DNA from: Butyrivibrio sp. XPD2006
GTDB lineage: Bacteria > Bacillota > Clostridia > Lachnospirales > Lachnospiraceae
DNA: 63,297 nt
Assembly (NCBI RefSeq): GCF_000420865.1
Contig: NZ_ATVT01000019.1
Coordinates: forward strand, 1-63,297
Direction: 5' to 3'
Part shown: positions 26,026-34,936 of the stretch, in pieces
Numbering within the stretch: position 1 is the stretch's first letter
Layout of the letters: every line of letters begins with the position of its first letter
Notes under the pieces: generated by a model
Told to the model about the DNA's origin: nothing
Database searches by the model: none
Seen by the model: only the letters and a program-made list of their open reading frames with translations
Program-made: the position numbers and the translations under genes

Positions 26026-26781
26026 TTAATAACCGACTTTTCTGAACTTCATGTAGCGCTGAGTAACAAGAGTATCTGTTGGAATCTCCAGAAGCTCATT
26101 TATCTGCGCATAGATCTCATCCGAAAGCCCCGGTACATCTTCGCTCTTAATAACCTTATCAATAAGTCCCAACTCATACAGCTTAGATGCCGTAAGCCCA
26201 AGAGCCTCCGCCGCCACATCAGCCTTATCCTGGGTCTTCCACAGGATATTGGCACAGCTCTCAGGAGAAACCACGCTAAAATAAGCATCCTCAAGCATCC
26301 AGATCCTGTCGGCATGGCTAAGAGCCAGCGCTCCGCCGCTTCCGCCTTCTCCAATAACAATGGACAGGATCGGCACCTTTAAACCAGACATCTCCGCAAG
26401 ACACCGTGCAATTGCCCTTCCCTGGCCTCTCTCCTCAGCATCAATTCCGCAGTAGGCTCCGGCCGTATCCACAAAACACAGAACCGGCCGTCCGAACTTC
26501 TCCGCCTGTTTCATGAGACGAAGAGCCTTCCTGTATCCCTCAGGCATTGCACTTCCAAAATTATGCTCTATGCGCTCCTCTGTGTTCTTGCCCTTTTCTA
26601 TTCCGATAACGGTTACAGCTATATCATCAATCCTGCCAATCCCGGCTATTACCGCTCTGTCCTCGCCGTACAGCCTGTCCCCATGGAACTCCACAAAGTC
26701 TTTTACCACAGACCCTATGAAATCTATGGAAGTCAGGCGATTCTCTGATCTGGCAGCCCTGACTATCTCAATATCATTCAT
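26026..26781 (-). CDS. accA: Acetyl-CoA carboxylase carboxyltransferase subunit alpha
   Basis: This 251-residue crotonase-fold subunit transfers the carboxyl group from carboxybiotin to acetyl-CoA, together with AccD. VDTAGAYCGIDAEERGQG and IGEGGSGGALAL are hallmark stretches. It lacks part of the N-terminal region found in the E. coli protein, as usual in clostridia. ATG 26781 is preferred by codon; TTG 26787 has the better-spaced GAGGTG and is possible. Confidence 0.93.
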   Translation of the reverse strand: MNDIEIVRAARSENRLTSIDFIGSVVKDFVEFHGDRLYGEDRAVIAGIGRIDDIAVTVIGIEKGKNTEERIEHNFGSAMPEGYRKALRLMKQAEKFGRPVLCFVDTAGAYCGIDAEERGQGRAIARCLAEMSGLKVPILSIVIGEGGSGGALALSHADRIWMLEDAYFSVVSPESCANILWKTQDKADVAAEALGLTASKLYELGLIDKVIKSEDVPGLSDEIYAQINELLEIPTDTLVTQRYMKFRKVGY

Positions 26782-26803
26782 TTTCAAATATCACCTCTGC
26801 GCC

Positions 26804-27637
26804 TTAATATCCATGGAGCTTCAAAACCCTGTCGATATAATCCCTCTGCTCCTGCCTTGGCACTATTGCGTCAATAAAGCCGCACTCCAGCACCCTTTCA
26901 GCCTTCTGGAATCCCTCCGGAAGCTTCTGATTAAGCGTCTTCTCAATTACTCTCGGTCCCGCAAATCCAACCCTTGCATGAGGTTCTGACAATGTTATGT
27001 CCCCAAGCATGGCAAAAGAGGCATCGACGCCCCCCGTTGTCGGATTTGTCAGAAGCACTATGTAAAGATTTCCCTGCTCGTCATGTCTTTTTACCGCCGC
27101 AGAAATCTTGGACATCTGCATAAGAGATATCATTCCCTCCTGCATCCTGGCTCCCCCGGAGACCGTAACTCCGATCACCGGCAGATGCTGCTCTGTAGCA
27201 TATTCAAAGAGCCTTGTTATCTTCTCGCCCACAACGGCGCCCATAGACCCCATCATGAAATTGCCGTCCATGGCAAAAATACATACTCTGCTTCCGCCGA
27301 TGGTCGCCTCGCCGCAGATAACTCCCTCGTTTTCACGGCTCTTTTCCCTGGCCGCGGAGAGTTTTTCATCATATCCCGGAAAATTCAGGACATTTTTGGA
27401 TTCCATGTCCCTGTCCATCTCTACAAAGCTTCTTTTATCCGTAAGCATCAGTATTCTTCTACGGGCTCTCACCGGAAAGTAGTGTCCGCACTCAGGACAG
27501 ACAAAATTGTTCTTCCTGATCCTTGCCACCGACACCTGCTTGCCGCACTTCTTACAGGTTATCCTCCTGCTCCTGGGCCTGTTTCCGGTATTTTCAAGCT
27601 CATTATTGGCTTTCAGAAATAAGCTCTTAAGTTCCAT
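26804..27637 (-). CDS. accD: Acetyl-CoA carboxylase carboxyltransferase subunit beta
   Basis: The 277-residue subunit starts with a four-Cys zinc finger (CKKCGKQ...CPECGHYF, about 28-50). The carboxyltransferase core has GVTVSGGARMQEGMISLMQM and LTNPTTGGVDASFAMLGD. It forms the alpha2-beta2 enzyme with AccA, encoded directly downstream. Only three bases separate it from accC. Confidence 0.95.
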   Translation of the reverse strand: MELKSLFLKANNELENTGNRPRSRRITCKKCGKQVSVARIRKNNFVCPECGHYFPVRARRRILMLTDKRSFVEMDRDMESKNVLNFPGYDEKLSAAREKSRENEGVICGEATIGGSRVCIFAMDGNFMMGSMGAVVGEKITRLFEYATEQHLPVIGVTVSGGARMQEGMISLMQMSKISAAVKRHDEQGNLYIVLLTNPTTGGVDASFAMLGDITLSEPHARVGFAGPRVIEKTLNQKLPEGFQKAERVLECGFIDAIVPRQEQRDYIDRVLKLHGY

Positions 27638-27640
27638 ATC

Positions 27641-28969
27641 TTATAACACCTTCTGGCAGATTCCCGTATCATAGTTACCTATAACAAATCTGCCGTTTTC
27701 CATGAATTTCATGTGCATATCCCTGTTGTTGTCAACTCCGAGCAGCACAAACTCAGAGAGAGCACTCTTCATCTTGCGGATCGCGCCGTCTCTGGTATCC
27801 GAGCACACAATGAGCTTACCCAGCATTGAGTCGTAGAAAGGCGTAACCTCGTAGCTCTGATAAAGAGCCGAATCGAACCTGACATCCACTCCGCCGGGAA
27901 CGTGAAGCAGCTCAACCATGCCTGTTGCCGGTGTAAAATCCTTGGCATTTTCCGCACAGATCCTGCACTCAATGGCATGTTTTTTCCTGCTGATCTCCTC
28001 CTGTTCAAAGGGAAGCTCTACTCCGGCAGCTGTCCTTATCTGCCACTCAACGATATCTATTCCGCAGACCATTTCGGTCACTGAATGTTCAACCTGCAGT
28101 CTCGTGTTCATCTCCATAAAGTAGAACTTATCGCCCTTTACAAGGAATTCCACAGTTCCCACAGTCACATATCCGACGGCCTTGACCAGTCTCTTTGCAG
28201 CCTCATACATCCTGCTTCGCAAGTCTTCTGCCAAAAGAGGCGCCGGACACTCCTCAATGAGCTTCTGGTTCTTCCTCTGAACAGAGCAGTCCCTGTCGCC
28301 CAAAATCAGGACTTTTCCCTTGGTATCCGCAATTATCTGAACCTCAACATGCTTTACATTTTCGAGATATTTCTCCATGAAGATTGCGTCATCGGCAAAA
28401 GAGCTTTCGGCTTCCTTCTTAACCTGCTCAAAGGCCGGAATAAGCTCACTTTCATTTCTGACAACTCTGATACCCTTGCCACCACCACCGGCTCTGGCCT
28501 TTAAGATCACCGGATAGCCGATGATCTCTGCATTTCTTATGGCATCATCACCACCGGCAAGAATGTCACTTCCCGGTGTGACAGGAACGTCAGCACTCTT
28601 TGCGATCTCTCTTGCAACCTCTTTCTGCCCCATTTTGCGCATGATGTCTTCGCTCGGTCCGATGAGTACGATTCCGTTATCACTGCATTCCTTGGCAAAT
28701 TCAGGGTTTTCGGACAGCATGCCGTATCCGGGGTGGATTGCCTCGGCGCCGGTCTTTTTTGCCACCGTCAGAATGACGTCCATATTCAGATAGCTGTCTT
28801 TTACCATGGGACCGCCGATGCAGTAGCTCTCATCAGCCATTTCCACGTGAAGAGCGCTCTTATCGGCCTTGGAATAAACCGCAACCGTCTGGATTCCCAT
28901 CTCTTTGCAGGCTCTTATCACGCGCACCGCAACTTCACCTCTGTTGGCAATCAGGATCTTAGAAAACAT
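27641..28969 (-). CDS. accC: Biotin carboxylase
   Basis: The 442-residue ATP-grasp enzyme carboxylates biotin on AccB using ATP and bicarbonate. KILIANRGEVAVRVIRA opens the protein, GGGGKGIR is the ATP-grasp loop, and EMNTRLQVEHSVTE is the signature of the family. ATG 28969 lies two bases before the end of fabZ and has GGAGGAG upstream; the open frame reaches further back without support. Confidence 0.96.
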   Translation of the reverse strand: MFSKILIANRGEVAVRVIRACKEMGIQTVAVYSKADKSALHVEMADESYCIGGPMVKDSYLNMDVILTVAKKTGAEAIHPGYGMLSENPEFAKECSDNGIVLIGPSEDIMRKMGQKEVAREIAKSADVPVTPGSDILAGGDDAIRNAEIIGYPVILKARAGGGGKGIRVVRNESELIPAFEQVKKEAESSFADDAIFMEKYLENVKHVEVQIIADTKGKVLILGDRDCSVQRKNQKLIEECPAPLLAEDLRSRMYEAAKRLVKAVGYVTVGTVEFLVKGDKFYFMEMNTRLQVEHSVTEMVCGIDIVEWQIRTAAGVELPFEQEEISRKKHAIECRICAENAKDFTPATGMVELLHVPGGVDVRFDSALYQSYEVTPFYDSMLGKLIVCSDTRDGAIRKMKSALSEFVLLGVDNNRDMHMKFMENGRFVIGNYDTGICQKVL

Positions 28970-28970
28970 C

Positions 28971-29396
28971 TCAGTTCTCCTCCAATATGGCAAAAGAAAA
29001 ATCGCCGCTCATACACTTTTTTCCATCAACCGTGAGTTCCCCATGTAGCAGATACATGGGATGACTCTGACGAAGAAGCTTCGTATCGATCTGTATCCTG
29101 TCTCCGGGCTTTATCATCCCGCGAAATCTCACCTTATCAAGGCCCGTATAGACCGGTGTTGCTGCCTTATTCTGCATTTTGTCCGCGAACATGATGCAGG
29201 CGGACTGAGCCATCATCTCGCACTGAATAACTCCGGGAACAATAGGATTTCCGGGGAAATGTCCCTGTAAAAAGAACTCGTCGCCCCTTACGGTGTAATA
29301 GCCCGTAGCCGAACCGTCTTCATTGAGATATGCCTCATCTACAAGAAGCATCGGCTCCCTGTGGGGAAGAATTTTCTTAATCTCTTCTCTGTCCAT
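28971..29396 (-). CDS. fabZ: 3-hydroxyacyl-ACP dehydratase
   Basis: The 141-residue hot-dog enzyme removes water from 3-hydroxyacyl-ACP in the elongation cycle. The catalytic His is in LQGHFPGNPIVPGV and the Glu in QCEMMAQSA. Clostridial operons commonly place fabZ between accB and accC, as here. In organisms without FabA, isomerisation for unsaturated fatty acids must come from another route or a FabZ homologue. Confidence 0.96.
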   Translation of the reverse strand: MDREEIKKILPHREPMLLVDEAYLNEDGSATGYYTVRGDEFFLQGHFPGNPIVPGVIQCEMMAQSACIMFADKMQNKAATPVYTGLDKVRFRGMIKPGDRIQIDTKLLRQSHPMYLLHGELTVDGKKCMSGDFSFAILEEN

Positions 29397-29407
29397 ATCG
29401 GCCTCCC

Positions 29408-29836
29408 TTACTCAATGACAAAAAGAACCTGATCAAACTCCACAAGATCACCCTCACCGGCATTAACTTCCGTCACAGTGCCATCCACCGGAGCTTTTAC
29501 TTCATTCATCATCTTCATGGCTTCCAAAGTGCACAAAACATCACCCTTTGAAACCTTATCACCCACTTCTATAGCTTTTTTGTCCCCTACAGCGCCGTAG
29601 AATACGCCGAGCAGGGGTGCCTTAACCTCTACACCTGTAATAACCTTATTTGAGGTTGCCTGCTCCGGTTCCTTTGAAGGTAGTGGGGTTTGAACTGAAA
29701 TCGGAACCGGTGCAGGACTTTGAGGGGAAGTCATCTCTCTTTTGAGCTTTAATTTAAAGTCCCCCTCCTGGACATCAAGTTCAGTCAGGGAGAGCCTTTC
29801 AAATATTTCCTCATAATCTTTTAGCGAATTAGTCAT
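29408..29836 (-). CDS. accB: Biotin carboxyl carrier protein
   Basis: The 142-residue carrier has a Pro/Ser-rich linker (about 35-65) and the biotinyl domain with the biotin attachment motif EAMKM near residue 109. It shuttles carboxybiotin between AccC and AccAD. Its ATG overlaps the fabF stop (TAATG). Confidence 0.96.
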   Translation of the reverse strand: MTNSLKDYEEIFERLSLTELDVQEGDFKLKLKREMTSPQSPAPVPISVQTPLPSKEPEQATSNKVITGVEVKAPLLGVFYGAVGDKKAIEVGDKVSKGDVLCTLEAMKMMNEVKAPVDGTVTEVNAGEGDLVEFDQVLFVIE

Positions 29837-31077
29837 TACTTTGCCTCATATCGTTTAAATGCAATACATGCGTTATGTCCGCCGAAACCGAGAGATGTGC
29901 TGATAGCATAATCAACCTGCACATTTGCTGCCTTGTTTACTGTGTAATCAAGGTCGCACTCCTCGTCTGCTTCCTTATAATTTATTGTCGGCGGAATTAC
30001 GCCATCCTTCAGGGCAAGGACTGAAGCAATCGCTTCAACTGCGCCTGTTGCGCCCATCATATGTCCTGTCATGGACTTGGTCGAGCTTATATGGATGTCA
30101 TAAGCTCTTTTACCGAATACAGCCTTGATGGCCTTGGTCTCCATGGCGTCGTTTAAGTGTGTCCCCGTGCCGTGGGCATTGATGTAGATTTCCTCGTCAT
30201 CGCCGATCTTTGCTTCATTTACGGCATTTTTGATTGCCCTGATCGCTCCGTCACCCTCAGGATCCGGTGCCGTGATATGGTAGGCGTCAGCGGTATTTCC
30301 GTAGCCAACAACCTCAGCAAGAATATCAGCTCCGCGCTTTTTGGCATGCTCATATTCCTCGAGAATGACTATTCCTGCTCCTTCGCCCATGACAAAGCCG
30401 CCTCTTCTCTTATCGAACGGGAGACTGCCCTCCTCGGGGTTCTCCGAGAGATTCAGCGCCTGACAATTGATAAATCCTGCCATTGCCAGCTCATTGATAG
30501 ATGCCTCGCTTCCGCCGGCAATTATGGCATCGGCATAACCGTGCTTGATGGCTCTGTAAGCCTCTCCCAGAGTGTGAGTTGATGTCGCACATGCTGTGAC
30601 TACAGGAAGTGTGGGGCCTTTTGCTCCAAACTTAATGGAAACCGCTCCTGCAGCCATGTTGCTGATCATCATCGGCACAAAGAAAGGCGAAACCATGTCA
30701 GGTCCCTTGTCTCTTAACTTGTCCTGCTCACGGATCGTGGTATTGATTCCGCCAATACCCGAGCCTATATATACTCCGAAGCGCTCTTTATCAAGATCCG
30801 ACTCCAGGATCCTGCTCTGCTCCACTGCCTGCTTGGCAGCTGCCATAGCGTACTGCATGAACAGGTCGGATTTTCTGATCTCCTGCATGCTGTCGTAATA
30901 GTCCTTCGGATTAAAATCCTTAACTTCCGCATCCAGGCTGACTTTAAGCCCTGATGCATCAAATCTCTTTATTTTGTCTACTCCGCATACCCCGTTCTTT
31001 AAATTGTTCCAAAAGGTATCCAGATCATTTCCAACAGGCGAAATAACGCCCATTCCGGTCACAACTACTCTACACAT
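29836..31077 (-). CDS. fabF: 3-oxoacyl-ACP synthase II
   Basis: The 413-residue condensing enzyme adds malonyl-ACP to the growing acyl-ACP. The nucleophile Cys lies in VVTACATSTHTLGEA, and the two His in NAHGTGTHLNDAMET and KSMTGHMMGATG. ATG 31077 has GGAGGA four bases upstream and overlaps the end of fabG; another ATG four codons earlier is less well placed. Because fabH is absent here, FabF is the only ketosynthase in the operon. Confidence 0.96.
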   Translation of the reverse strand: MCRVVVTGMGVISPVGNDLDTFWNNLKNGVCGVDKIKRFDASGLKVSLDAEVKDFNPKDYYDSMQEIRKSDLFMQYAMAAAKQAVEQSRILESDLDKERFGVYIGSGIGGINTTIREQDKLRDKGPDMVSPFFVPMMISNMAAGAVSIKFGAKGPTLPVVTACATSTHTLGEAYRAIKHGYADAIIAGGSEASINELAMAGFINCQALNLSENPEEGSLPFDKRRGGFVMGEGAGIVILEEYEHAKKRGADILAEVVGYGNTADAYHITAPDPEGDGAIRAIKNAVNEAKIGDDEEIYINAHGTGTHLNDAMETKAIKAVFGKRAYDIHISSTKSMTGHMMGATGAVEAIASVLALKDGVIPPTINYKEADEECDLDYTVNKAANVQVDYAISTSLGFGGHNACIAFKRYEAK

Positions 31078-31810
31078 ACATTCCTCCATCGACCTTGATC
31101 ACTTCTCCTGTGATATACTGCGACTCTTCTCCACCCAGGAAAAGCGCAAGGCGAGCCACATCCTCAGGGCTTCCGAGCTTACCCATGGGGATCATTTTTT
31201 TCATCTCCTCAGTCTGAGCCTCGCTGAGCCCGGCAGTCATATCTGTGGTTATAAATCCCGGTGCAATCGCGTTGCATCTTATGTTTTTCCTGCCGTATTC
31301 TCTGGCTACAGACTTGGTAAATCCAACAATACCGGCCTTTGACGCCGCATAATTGGTCTGACCCTTGTTGCCCATAAGTCCGACAACCGAGCTGATATTT
31401 ATAATGCTTCCCTTGCGATTTCTTACGAAGCTTCTGATAAAAGACCTTGTGACAAACATGCAGCCTTTGAGATTAACATCAATAACGTTGTCGATATCCA
31501 TTACTCCAAGGCTCGGAAGCAGGTTATCTTTGGTGATTCCTGCGTTGTTAACCAGGATGTCTATTGATCCGAAATCCGCAATTATCTCCTGAGCTGCACT
31601 CTCTACCTGGTCGGGATCCTTGATATCGCAGGTATAAAGCCTTGCTGTTACTCCAAGGTCTGTCAGCTCTTTTATCGTATCCATGGCAGCTTTGCTCTCT
31701 TTTGTTACAATGATTGCCACATCTGCTCCGTTTTTGGCAAATTCCAGGGCGATTGCCTTACCTATGCCTCTGCTTCCACCTGTTACAACGGCTTTCTTTC
31801 CATTAAGCAT
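31070..31810 (-). CDS. fabG: 3-oxoacyl-ACP reductase
   Basis: The 246-residue short-chain dehydrogenase uses NADPH to reduce 3-oxoacyl-ACP. It shows the cofactor loop TGGSRGIGKA, NNAG, the catalytic Ser in NISSVVG, and YAASKAG. ATG 31810 overlaps the end of fabD by eight bases. A TTG six codons earlier is in frame but less likely. Confidence 0.96.
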   Translation of the reverse strand: MLNGKKAVVTGGSRGIGKAIALEFAKNGADVAIIVTKESKAAMDTIKELTDLGVTARLYTCDIKDPDQVESAAQEIIADFGSIDILVNNAGITKDNLLPSLGVMDIDNVIDVNLKGCMFVTRSFIRSFVRNRKGSIINISSVVGLMGNKGQTNYAASKAGIVGFTKSVAREYGRKNIRCNAIAPGFITTDMTAGLSEAQTEEMKKMIPMGKLGSPEDVARLALFLGGEESQYITGEVIKVDGGMYV

Positions 31811-32738
31811 CTTTTCCAAGCTCCTCAATTACTTTCTGAAGGGATTCCATGTTATATACGTTATATATCTTCGCTCCCTCAACAGTTCTTTTAACAAATC
31901 CCGAAAGAGCCTTGCCGGGGCCACATTCTATGAAGGTGTCCACTCCGTCTCTGGCCATATTGTTAAGGGTTTCCTCCCACTTAACACTGCTCTTAACCTG
32001 ATCGGAAATCGTGCTGATCATTTCCTCTTCATCGTTTGAATAAGGCTCTGCGGTCTTATTGGCATAAAGAGGTATCTCAGGCTGATTTAAGTTGTATATC
32101 TTTCCGCTTTTAAGCTCTTTCTTAAGGTTTTCCGCAGCGCCTTCCATATAAGGCGTGTGGAACGCGCCTCCCACGGGAAGCTCTACAAATCTGGCCTTAA
32201 GCTCGGTGAGCTTTTCTTTAAACTTCTCCATCCTGGATTTCTCACCGGATACTACAGTCTGCCCGGGGCAGTTGAAATTAACCGGATAAACCTCATATTC
32301 TTTGCAGAGCTCTTTTAACTCGTCATTGTCCATGCGCATTACGGCAAACATGCTTCCTGTGACAGCTTCTGCGGATTTCTGCATGAACTTGCCGCGTTTG
32401 CAGACGAGCTTGAACGCATCCTGCTTGGTAAGAATTCCCGAAGCGGTCAGTGCAACGACCTCTCCAAGTGAAAATCCGGCCACGGCATCGGGCTTTATTC
32501 CGTTCCTGATAAGAGCCAGCGCTCCCGCCAGATCTGCAAGAAACAGACAGGGCTGCGTATTTTCAGTCTTTCTCAACTCATCCTCTGAACCTGAGAACAT
32601 CTGTGTAAGAGTTCCCGGGCGGATTGCCTCGGCAACTCCGTAAAAATCGTGCACCTCCGGTACACTTTCAAATAAATCCTTTGTCATGCCGGGATACTGA
32701 CTTCCCTGGCCGGCAAATAAAAACGCGATCTTTCCCAT
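31803..32738 (-). CDS. fabD: Malonyl-CoA:ACP transacylase
   Basis: The 311-residue enzyme moves malonyl groups from CoA to ACP. It has FLFAGQGSQYPGM, the nucleophile Ser in GFSLGEVVAL, and the His in GGAFHTPYM. It lies between fabK and fabG, with a short gap to the first and an overlap with the second. Confidence 0.96.
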   Translation of the reverse strand: MGKIAFLFAGQGSQYPGMTKDLFESVPEVHDFYGVAEAIRPGTLTQMFSGSEDELRKTENTQPCLFLADLAGALALIRNGIKPDAVAGFSLGEVVALTASGILTKQDAFKLVCKRGKFMQKSAEAVTGSMFAVMRMDNDELKELCKEYEVYPVNFNCPGQTVVSGEKSRMEKFKEKLTELKARFVELPVGGAFHTPYMEGAAENLKKELKSGKIYNLNQPEIPLYANKTAEPYSNDEEEMISTISDQVKSSVKWEETLNNMARDGVDTFIECGPGKALSGFVKRTVEGAKIYNVYNMESLQKVIEELGKDA

Positions 32739-32749
32739 AAAAACTCCTC

Positions 32750-33682
32750 TTAGCTTCTTCCCATAAGAGCAAATGCATCCCTGCAGATACCGGTTATGAT
32801 CTCCTCACAGGTGCCTTCGGAATTTACAAGGCCCGCAATCTGTCCGCACATGCATGAACCGGTCTTTACATCGCCTTCTATAGCAGCACGCCTTAAAGCA
32901 CCGGCACCCATCTTCTCCAGTTCATCGGGTGTGGTGGCCGGATCGAGCTCTTTTGCCTGAAAATCTCTTGTCATGCGGTTCTTCAGAGCCCTGACGGGAT
33001 GTCCGAGACTCTTACCTGTGACGATCGTGTCCCTGTCTTTGGCTTTTAAGACCTTTTCCTTATAATTGGCGTGGACATTGCACTCCTTGGCTGTAAGGAA
33101 CCTGGTTCCCATCTGTACTGCCTGTGCACCCAGCATGAATGCAGCAGCCATTCCTCTTCCGTCTGCAATACCGCCGGCGGCGATAACCGGTATGTTTACT
33201 GCGTCCACAACCTGCGGAACAAGTGCCATGGTAGTCGTGTCACCAACGTGACCTCCAGATTCACAGCCCTCAGCCACAACGGCACTGGCGCCCATTCTCT
33301 CAACCATCACCGCAAGGGCAACGCTGGCAACGACGCAGATAACCTTCACACCCGCTGCTTTGAGCTGTTCCATGTACCTGGCAGGGTTTCCGGCACCTGT
33401 CGTTACTACTTTGATGCCCTCTTCACACACAACCTGAACCGCCTCATCGATATACGGGCTCATGAGCATCAGATTCACGCCAAAGGGCTTATCCGTGAGG
33501 GTTTTGGCCTTCTTTATCTGTTCTCTTAGCTGCTCGCCGTTACTGTTCATCGCCGCGATAAGACCGAGGCCTCCGGCGTTTGATACAGCAGCGGCCAGCT
33601 CTGCATCTGCTATCCAGGCCATTCCTCCCTGAATGACCGGATATTTGATTCCAAGCATCTCGCAAATAGGATTTGTACTCAT
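32750..33682 (-). CDS. fabK: FMN-dependent enoyl-ACP reductase II
   Basis: The 310-residue TIM-barrel flavoprotein completes the elongation cycle. It is a nitronate-monooxygenase-like FabK: YPVIQGGMAWIAD, VAEGCESGGHVG, VIAAGGIADGRG and GAQAVQMGTRFL are all typical. FabK enzymes are not related to FabI and are known for triclosan insensitivity. It follows acpP by 12 bases. Confidence 0.95.
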   Translation of the reverse strand: MSTNPICEMLGIKYPVIQGGMAWIADAELAAAVSNAGGLGLIAAMNSNGEQLREQIKKAKTLTDKPFGVNLMLMSPYIDEAVQVVCEEGIKVVTTGAGNPARYMEQLKAAGVKVICVVASVALAVMVERMGASAVVAEGCESGGHVGDTTTMALVPQVVDAVNIPVIAAGGIADGRGMAAAFMLGAQAVQMGTRFLTAKECNVHANYKEKVLKAKDRDTIVTGKSLGHPVRALKNRMTRDFQAKELDPATTPDELEKMGAGALRRAAIEGDVKTGSCMCGQIAGLVNSEGTCEEIITGICRDAFALMGRS

Positions 33683-33694
33683 TCCTGCTTCCTT

Positions 33695-33925
33695 TCAGGC
33701 AGCGTTGCTGCTTTCGATGAGTTCTACAAGCTTATCGATTGATGTGATCTCCTGTGAAAGCTCAATCTTGCAGTCAAGCTCTTCCTGCATCTGCATTACA
33801 AGCTCCATGATGTCAAGAGAATCAAGACCGATCTCTGTAAAGCTTGCTGATGATGATACTTCAGCCTCATTCTTATCAAGATACTCAGCGATTATACGAA
33901 TGATTGTTCCTTTTACGTCCTTCAT
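33695..33925 (-). CDS. acpP: Acyl carrier protein
   Basis: This 76-residue acidic four-helix protein has the phosphopantetheine site GLDSLDIMELV, with the modified Ser at about 36. It is the first gene of the fatty-acid operon. AAGGAGAAG precedes the ATG. The divergent MerR promoter lies immediately upstream. Confidence 0.96.
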   Translation of the reverse strand: MKDVKGTIIRIIAEYLDKNEAEVSSSASFTEIGLDSLDIMELVMQMQEELDCKIELSQEITSIDKLVELIESSNAA

Positions 33926-33952
33926 TTTTCTTCTCCTTTTTCGTGAACAAAG

Positions 33953-34006
33953 TTGTTTTTTATCAATTCTTTGTTACAATAATCTTGGGGGTAACCCCCA
34001 AGTCAA
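33953..34006. promoter_or_regulatory. MerR-type promoter/operator between acpP and the MerR gene
   Basis: On the minus strand TTGACT (34001-34006) and TATTGT (33976-33981) are separated by 19 bases. The spacer is almost filled by a perfect 19-base palindrome (33984-34002: nine bases, one central base, nine bases). The long spacer with an internal dyad is the classic arrangement for MerR activators, which untwist the DNA. On the plus strand TTGTTT (33953-33958) and TACAAT (33975-33980) could drive the regulator gene, whose start would fall in the same palindrome. Confidence 0.85.
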
Positions 34007-34037
34007 TAGCAATTTTTCGAATTTTTTGAGGTTTTTA

Positions 34038-34892
34038 ATGACAACTTTTCCCGATTACAAAGACAACGAACAGGAATATTCACTCACCGTCAGCCAGTTT
34101 GCAAAACTATGTGGGACCACCAGAGATACCTTAAGACACTACTACGAACAGGATATAATCAGGCCCAAGATCGACCCAAACAACGGCTATCACTATTACT
34201 CCGCCTCCCAGATCAGCTCTTTTTTCTTCATATCAACCATGAGACAGGCGGGCTGCAGCATTGCGGAGATCAGGGAAATCGTTCACGGTTCATCAAGAGA
34301 AGCCATCGAGAAGATCGCAAACTCCAAGATCCTGGAGATGCAGAGGGAGCTCTATCGCATCAATAAAAAGATAAGTGCCCTTCACCTTGGCATGTGGATA
34401 CTGGGCGAATTCGGCCGTCACAAGCAGGGAACGCCTTTCCTGATGGACATGCCTCAGCTCAGCGTCAGCAGAACACTGATAAAAAACAAGGATTATGCCC
34501 ACCACACAGCCGATATCGCCAAGGATATTTCTGCGCATCTGAGTAAATCCATCGACAAGGACTCTCTGTCCACGTTCCCCACAGGGGTTTCAATATCCTA
34601 TGAGGATCTGATCAAAAAGCATTACGTATACAACAACATAATCAGCCTCTCTTTCCTTCCCGCCGACAACGATGAGACTTTTCCGGCCGAGGGAACTCTG
34701 GCCGTATGCTGCCATCAGGACAATCAGGTAAAAGACTTTGAGAAGATATATCAGAAGATGGTTAATTACATAAAAAAGAACAGGCTAAAAGCCTGTTCCG
34801 ATTTATATGTTGTAAGCCTCATCAACCTCTATGACAAGGAGAAAGAGCATACCTACTACAAATATCTGTTTATTTATTGCCGCGCCGACTGA
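34038..34892 (+). CDS. MerR-family regulator, probable controller of fatty-acid synthesis
   Basis: From ATG 34038 (GAGG at 6 bases) the protein has 284 residues. The N-terminal winged helix (about 15-85) reads YSLTVSQFAKLCGTTRDTLR, then HYYEQDIIRPKIDPNNGYHYY, the MerR signature. A coiled-coil-like dimer helix follows (about 90-125). The large C-terminal part (about 140-284) looks like an effector-binding domain of the GyrI type, but this is weak. It is divergent from acpP, with a 112-base gap holding the palindrome. It occupies the place that MarR-type FabT takes in other Firmicutes. Confidence 0.85.
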   Translation: MTTFPDYKDNEQEYSLTVSQFAKLCGTTRDTLRHYYEQDIIRPKIDPNNGYHYYSASQISSFFFISTMRQAGCSIAEIREIVHGSSREAIEKIANSKILEMQRELYRINKKISALHLGMWILGEFGRHKQGTPFLMDMPQLSVSRTLIKNKDYAHHTADIAKDISAHLSKSIDKDSLSTFPTGVSISYEDLIKKHYVYNNIISLSFLPADNDETFPAEGTLAVCCHQDNQVKDFEKIYQKMVNYIKKNRLKACSDLYVVSLINLYDKEKEHTYYKYLFIYCRAD

Positions 34893-34936
34893 TTACCCCA
34901 AAAGAAATTTATCTTCGGTAATTATTGATGGTTTAG

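Noticed and set aside
33633..34037. N-terminal extension of the MerR frame to 419 residues
   Set aside because: The extension is antisense to acpP and fabK and has no ribosome site; ATG 34038 with GAGG is a normal start giving a standard MerR N-terminus.
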